64,000 bases of DNA from Clostridia bacterium (lineage in GTDB: Bacteria > Bacillota > Clostridia > Oscillospirales > CAG-272): positions 1-64,000 of the forward strand of contig JAFTXZ010000009.1 of NCBI GenBank assembly GCA_017461385.1, read 5' to 3'. Positions 60,777 to 64,000 of the stretch are shown piece after piece (the first letter of the stretch is position 1; each line of letters opens with the position of its first letter). The notes under the pieces were generated by a model that saw only the letters and a list, made by a program, of their open reading frames with translations, was not told where the DNA came from and searched no databases. The position numbers were made by a program, and so were the translations under genes.

Positions 60777-62235
60777 ATCTAAAGGAAATCTCTAAAATAT
60801 CAATGTCGCCCGAGCCCTCGTATCTAAAATATAAAGCTTGTCTGCCAAAAAGGCAAATTTCTGCAAGACTTGTTGTCCATTCCTTGCTATCATTTACTTC
60901 TAAATAGCAAAGAGGAGCGCCATTTTCCTCGGTCATTACATATAGCTTACCGCAAGGTGTAATACTGCCTGTGCGATATGTTACACCGATTTTGACCTTG
61001 CCCTTAAAGTCAAAATATTTGTAGCCAATAACTGTGTTGTTTTCTACCTCTTTTATAAATCTTTCGTTATTTTCGCAGATTATGTGAGGCACTCTTTTGT
61101 CAGCACAATAGCCATAGGTAAGCTTACCGTTTGATAAATGACAACAAATAATAGAAGGGTAGGACCCATTTGCTAAAAGGGGACCGCCATTTAAGCCACA
61201 GCTTGTAATTTCTACCTGTGGAATAAAGCCGTTTTCTAGTATTTCAATTTTTTCGGCACAGCCTTGGCGAGAAAGCTCGGTTTTTGTTGTGTGTCTGTGA
61301 TAGAAAATGTACCAATTACCATTTATACACTCAACGCTTCCGTGATTGTTGCCGATACGCATAACCATATCCTTGTATTTTCTTCCCCTGTAGCCAATGT
61401 CACCGTTTGAAACGATAACACCACCGAATTCAAAATCCTTGTCAGGATAGTCGCTTGTTGCATAAGCTAACTCGTGACCTTGAAATGTGGAGTAGATAAA
61501 GTAGTATTTGTCACCGATTTTTCGCATTGAGCTTGCCTCAAAAAACTCGTGACCCTCAAAGTCAGTACCAGAAAAATCTCGTGGGAAAATCCTTTTTGGT
61601 GTGTCCTTTGCAGTTATCATATCATTATCAAGTGTAACAACAAAGGGACCCATAACTCCGTCGGTGGAGGCGAGAATTTCCTCTCTTGATTTCCTAAAGG
61701 TTGTAGCTTGCTTTTCTATTGCTTCCTTTTCACAAAAATCTCTTTCAAAATTCCACCACATTCCGTAGTAAAGTCTAATTGTACCATTATCATTCAAAAC
61801 GGCAGGATCGAAGATAACACCATCCTGTAAAAGGGTGCCGTCCTTGTTTTTTACGTGACCCAAAAACTCAAATTCACCACAAGGGGTGTCGCAAACTGCC
61901 ACACTCATTATGTACGAGCAATTAGGATAATCATTAGCTAAGGAGTAGTAAAGATAATACCGTCCGTCGTTGCCACGCACAACGTCGGGTGCAAACATAT
62001 ATTTGTATTCTGGATAAAGTGGGTCCTTCGATGCCTTGTAGATTACACCCTCGTATGTCCAGCTCTTCAAATTGTCAATTGGTGCCGAGTATGTAACGTA
62101 ATCAAGCATGCAAAAATGCTCACCGTTTTCCTTGTCGTGAGAGCCATAAACGTACACTCTGTCACCAAAAACGTGAGGCTCACCATCTGGAATATATTCG
62201 TCGAGTGGTAGGTATGGGTTAAATACTTGCTTCAT
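60775..62235 (-). CDS. GH43-type glycosidase, long form
   Basis: Start at 62235 behind AAGAGG (486 aa); the longer frame to 62271 would overlap the upstream gene without a ribosome site. The propeller opens with NPYLPLDEYIPDGEPHVFGDRVYVYGSHD and continues with MFAPDVVRGNDGRYYLYYS and GVIFDPAVLNDNGTIRLYYGMW. GHEFFEASSMRKIGDKYYFIYS holds the acid Glu region. A C-terminal beta-sandwich module (~340-486) may bind substrate. There is no signal peptide. It is coupled to the upstream gene with a four-base gap. Confidence 0.85.
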   Translation of the reverse strand: MKQVFNPYLPLDEYIPDGEPHVFGDRVYVYGSHDKENGEHFCMLDYVTYSAPIDNLKSWTYEGVIYKASKDPLYPEYKYMFAPDVVRGNDGRYYLYYSLANDYPNCSYIMSVAVCDTPCGEFEFLGHVKNKDGTLLQDGVIFDPAVLNDNGTIRLYYGMWWNFERDFCEKEAIEKQATTFRKSREEILASTDGVMGPFVVTLDNDMITAKDTPKRIFPRDFSGTDFEGHEFFEASSMRKIGDKYYFIYSTFQGHELAYATSDYPDKDFEFGGVIVSNGDIGYRGRKYKDMVMRIGNNHGSVECINGNWYIFYHRHTTKTELSRQGCAEKIEILENGFIPQVEITSCGLNGGPLLANGSYPSIICCHLSNGKLTYGYCADKRVPHIICENNERFIKEVENNTVIGYKYFDFKGKVKIGVTYRTGSITPCGKLYVMTEENGAPLCYLEVNDSKEWTTSLAEICLFGRQALYFRYEGSGDIDILEISFR

Positions 62236-62239
62236 ACCA

Positions 62240-64000
62240 TTACCTCTTAACAAATAATACAACAGGGTCAAGAGTGTTGGCTGAGGTATCTAAAATATAG
62301 CGATTATCGACACGTCTAAAGCTTAGTAATCCCTCTTTACCGTTTGGCATTAGCTTGTAAAAGCTCTTAGCCTCGAAATTACACACTAGCTCAAGAGAGT
62401 CAATTGGGTCTGTGCCAATGTTGAAAAGGGCAAGAAACACGTCGCCGTTTTCCATATCTGCCACCTTTAGATATACCTCCTCGTCGTTAGGGTAGTAAGC
62501 TAAAAGCTCACCAGTAGAATTTAGCATATCAATAAGCTGTTCCTTTCTTGAATAGGTAAGGAAGGAAAACGCTTTATCAAGGTGAAATTCAGACACAGGG
62601 GTGCCACAAAATGTAAAAATAGTACCTCCCAGCTGATTTTTGTAGATAGCTGTAGCTGGAAATAGTCTTTCGTAGCTTTCGTAGTCGGTAGTGTTACAGG
62701 CATAGGAGCCAACTTCAACCTCATTATAAAGTGGAACAAGCTCTAACGTGTTGTTTTGTAGCTTAGTAAGCTTGTTATTTTTAACAAACGTTTCTCTTAC
62801 AGGGATTTTACCATGCCATTCTTGCACGTCTACGCCAAGATGCTTGCCAAATCCTCTCTTAATTAGATTTTTAGCAGTGTCTGATGCGAGAAAAACGACT
62901 CCACCAAGTAGCTTTTCAATTTCGCCATCGCTAAGCCTTGTATCAACGTCTCCCTCAAGACAAACAGCTCCACCAAAATCTGGCGAAAAATACATAGGAA
63001 GCCCCAATCTTTCAAGAACACAAAAGCTCCAGCCGTCCCACTCCTCCTTGACACGACCATAAGTAAAGTCGGGGGTGCTTGGTACAAATATTCTAAAGCC
63101 TCTGTACTTAAGTATAGGCTGAATAGAGGCAAGCCTTTCGTAAAATCCACGATTCTTGCTTAAAATCTTTCTATACGCACGACCACTTTCAGGCTCGTAA
63201 GTTATTAAACGGGTAATCCAATGCTTAGCACCATTTGCACCCTCTAAAATAGTGCCTGTGAAATGGCTATGTAGTGCCATTGCGCTGGTGCTGTATCTGT
63301 TTTGTGGGCAGGTGTCAGTTTCTGCAAGAATAATATCAACCTTTCCTCTAAGCTTTGCAATTTGAGTTGAGGCACGATGAAAGATTCTGCTGAAGCCTTT
63401 AGTTCCAAGTGCAGTATAGTTACCATTGTTTATTCTTACCGTTACAGGATTTCCCTTGCCTGCTAGCTCTGAGGCAATCTCATAAGCAAACTCTGCATTG
63501 TTGCCACAACAGCAATATGAGGCAGGAATGCTTGGGTCAATACTATCAATTCCTGCACGGATAGCACGACTTGCCCCTATCAAGGAATCTCTTTGCACGT
63601 CAATGAAAATATCGGTGTATTTCTTTCGGCTTTCGCCGTCGTTATTTACAATTTCCCAAAGCTCCTCTCTTGAAAGCGAGGCTCCAGCACGCTTATTAAA
63701 TTCTGAAAGGTGTAGGGGACAGGCACAGCCCTCACCCTTATACCAAATAGTTCTTAAATCATCATCAATCATAATGCAGGAGGGATGCTCCTTAGCTATC
63801 GCTTGCATTACGCCATATATGTAATCTAAAAATCCCTTATCATAAGGGCATACGACCCTTGTTGCAACACCATCATTAAAATTGACGTGAGTCTGATAAG
63901 GAAATAACTCTCCAAGAATCCAGCCGTGTCCAACCGTTGCTTGAACCAGAACACCACAGTCAAGTCCCATTTCGCCAAGACGCTTTTTGAATTTTGCAAA
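62240..64000 (-). CDS. Putative glycoside hydrolase, 5' end outside the window
   Basis: The frame continues upstream of the first Met (63970) to the window edge (FAKFKKRLGE before MGLDCG), so the gene is cut and at least 586 aa long. The visible part looks like a TIM barrel followed by an amidotransferase-like and a beta domain. Notable pieces are CIMIDDDLRTIWYKGEGCACPLH, the ILAETDTCPQNRYSTSAMALHSH strand and a late FVPSTPDFTYG region. This layout recalls GH42-like beta-galactosidase relatives, but I cannot name a family. It is followed by a GH43 gene four bases on. Confidence 0.55.
   Translation of the reverse strand, partial: FAKFKKRLGEMGLDCGVLVQATVGHGWILGELFPYQTHVNFNDGVATRVVCPYDKGFLDYIYGVMQAIAKEHPSCIMIDDDLRTIWYKGEGCACPLHLSEFNKRAGASLSREELWEIVNNDGESRKKYTDIFIDVQRDSLIGASRAIRAGIDSIDPSIPASYCCCGNNAEFAYEIASELAGKGNPVTVRINNGNYTALGTKGFSRIFHRASTQIAKLRGKVDIILAETDTCPQNRYSTSAMALHSHFTGTILEGANGAKHWITRLITYEPESGRAYRKILSKNRGFYERLASIQPILKYRGFRIFVPSTPDFTYGRVKEEWDGWSFCVLERLGLPMYFSPDFGGAVCLEGDVDTRLSDGEIEKLLGGVVFLASDTAKNLIKRGFGKHLGVDVQEWHGKIPVRETFVKNNKLTKLQNNTLELVPLYNEVEVGSYACNTTDYESYERLFPATAIYKNQLGGTIFTFCGTPVSEFHLDKAFSFLTYSRKEQLIDMLNSTGELLAYYPNDEEVYLKVADMENGDVFLALFNIGTDPIDSLELVCNFEAKSFYKLMPNGKEGLLSFRRVDNRYILDTSANTLDPVVLFVKR

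Overview
The window looks like a chromosomal segment of a low-GC, anaerobic, Gram-positive gut-type bacterium (class Clostridia or a close relative). The evidence is the AT-rich sequence, AAGGAG-type ribosome binding sites, many sigma-A promoters with 17-bp spacers, lipobox lipoproteins, rubrerythrin, the Clostridia-associated scaffold/GGGtGRT pair, and a set of carbohydrate-active enzymes. I saw no rRNA, tRNA, CRISPR array, phage or insertion sequence.

Region by region. 0-6 kb: the 5' end of an MBL-fold hydrolase, ribF, a secreted discoidin-like protein, a Gfo/Idh oxidoreductase and a lone MsmK-type sugar-ABC ATPase. 6-11 kb (minus strand): an operon of rsuA-like pseudouridine synthase, two tandem PHP-domain paralogues and tex. 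11.3-13 kb (plus): the IscU-like scaffold/GGGtGRT pair. 13.2-19.7 kb (minus): a complete phosphate operon pstSCAB-phoU-phoB-phoR with a visible Pho-box-like repeat upstream. 19.9-24 kb: an MBL-fold lipoprotein, a class-3 lipase, an SPFH protein and a class-C serine hydrolase. 24.0-24.55 kb: a gene-free stretch rich in DnaA-box-like 9-mers and inverted repeats, at a local change of dominant gene strand. 24.5-29 kb: a small membrane protein, a small unknown protein, tilS and ftsH, then about 590 bp of structured gene-free repeats.

29.5-31.6 kb: a cysteine-module lipoprotein behind a perfect consensus promoter. 31.7-39.8 kb: one operon holding all seven shikimate-pathway steps plus the phenylalanine and tyrosine branches (pheA-aroB-aroC-aroE/K fusion-aroQ-aroA-tyrA-DAHP synthase). 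It runs without a visible terminator into a four-gene membrane system (39.8-42.9 kb): a Cys/His-rich small membrane protein, a LolD-type ATPase, an FtsX-type permease and a CxxC lipoprotein. I infer that this handles metal. 43-46 kb: a cation/proton antiporter and fumC. 46-49 kb: two tandem membrane GT2 glycosyltransferases. 49.1-50.3 kb: a redox operon of FTR-like protein, thioredoxin and rubrerythrin.

50.4-52.6 kb: a MATE exporter translationally coupled to a DUF3737 beta-helix protein. 52.7-64 kb: a carbohydrate block with GH92, aminoacyl-histidine dipeptidase, GH43, a DUF4091 protein, a SulP transporter, a second GH43 and a glycoside-hydrolase-like gene cut by the window edge. The complete enzymes of this block lack signal peptides, which suggests intracellular breakdown of imported oligosaccharides. 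The MsmK ATPase could energise that import, but no cognate permease is in the window.

All calls come from reading the sequence and recalled family knowledge. No database search, alignment or fold prediction was run. Residue positions are counted by hand, and those marked about are approximate.
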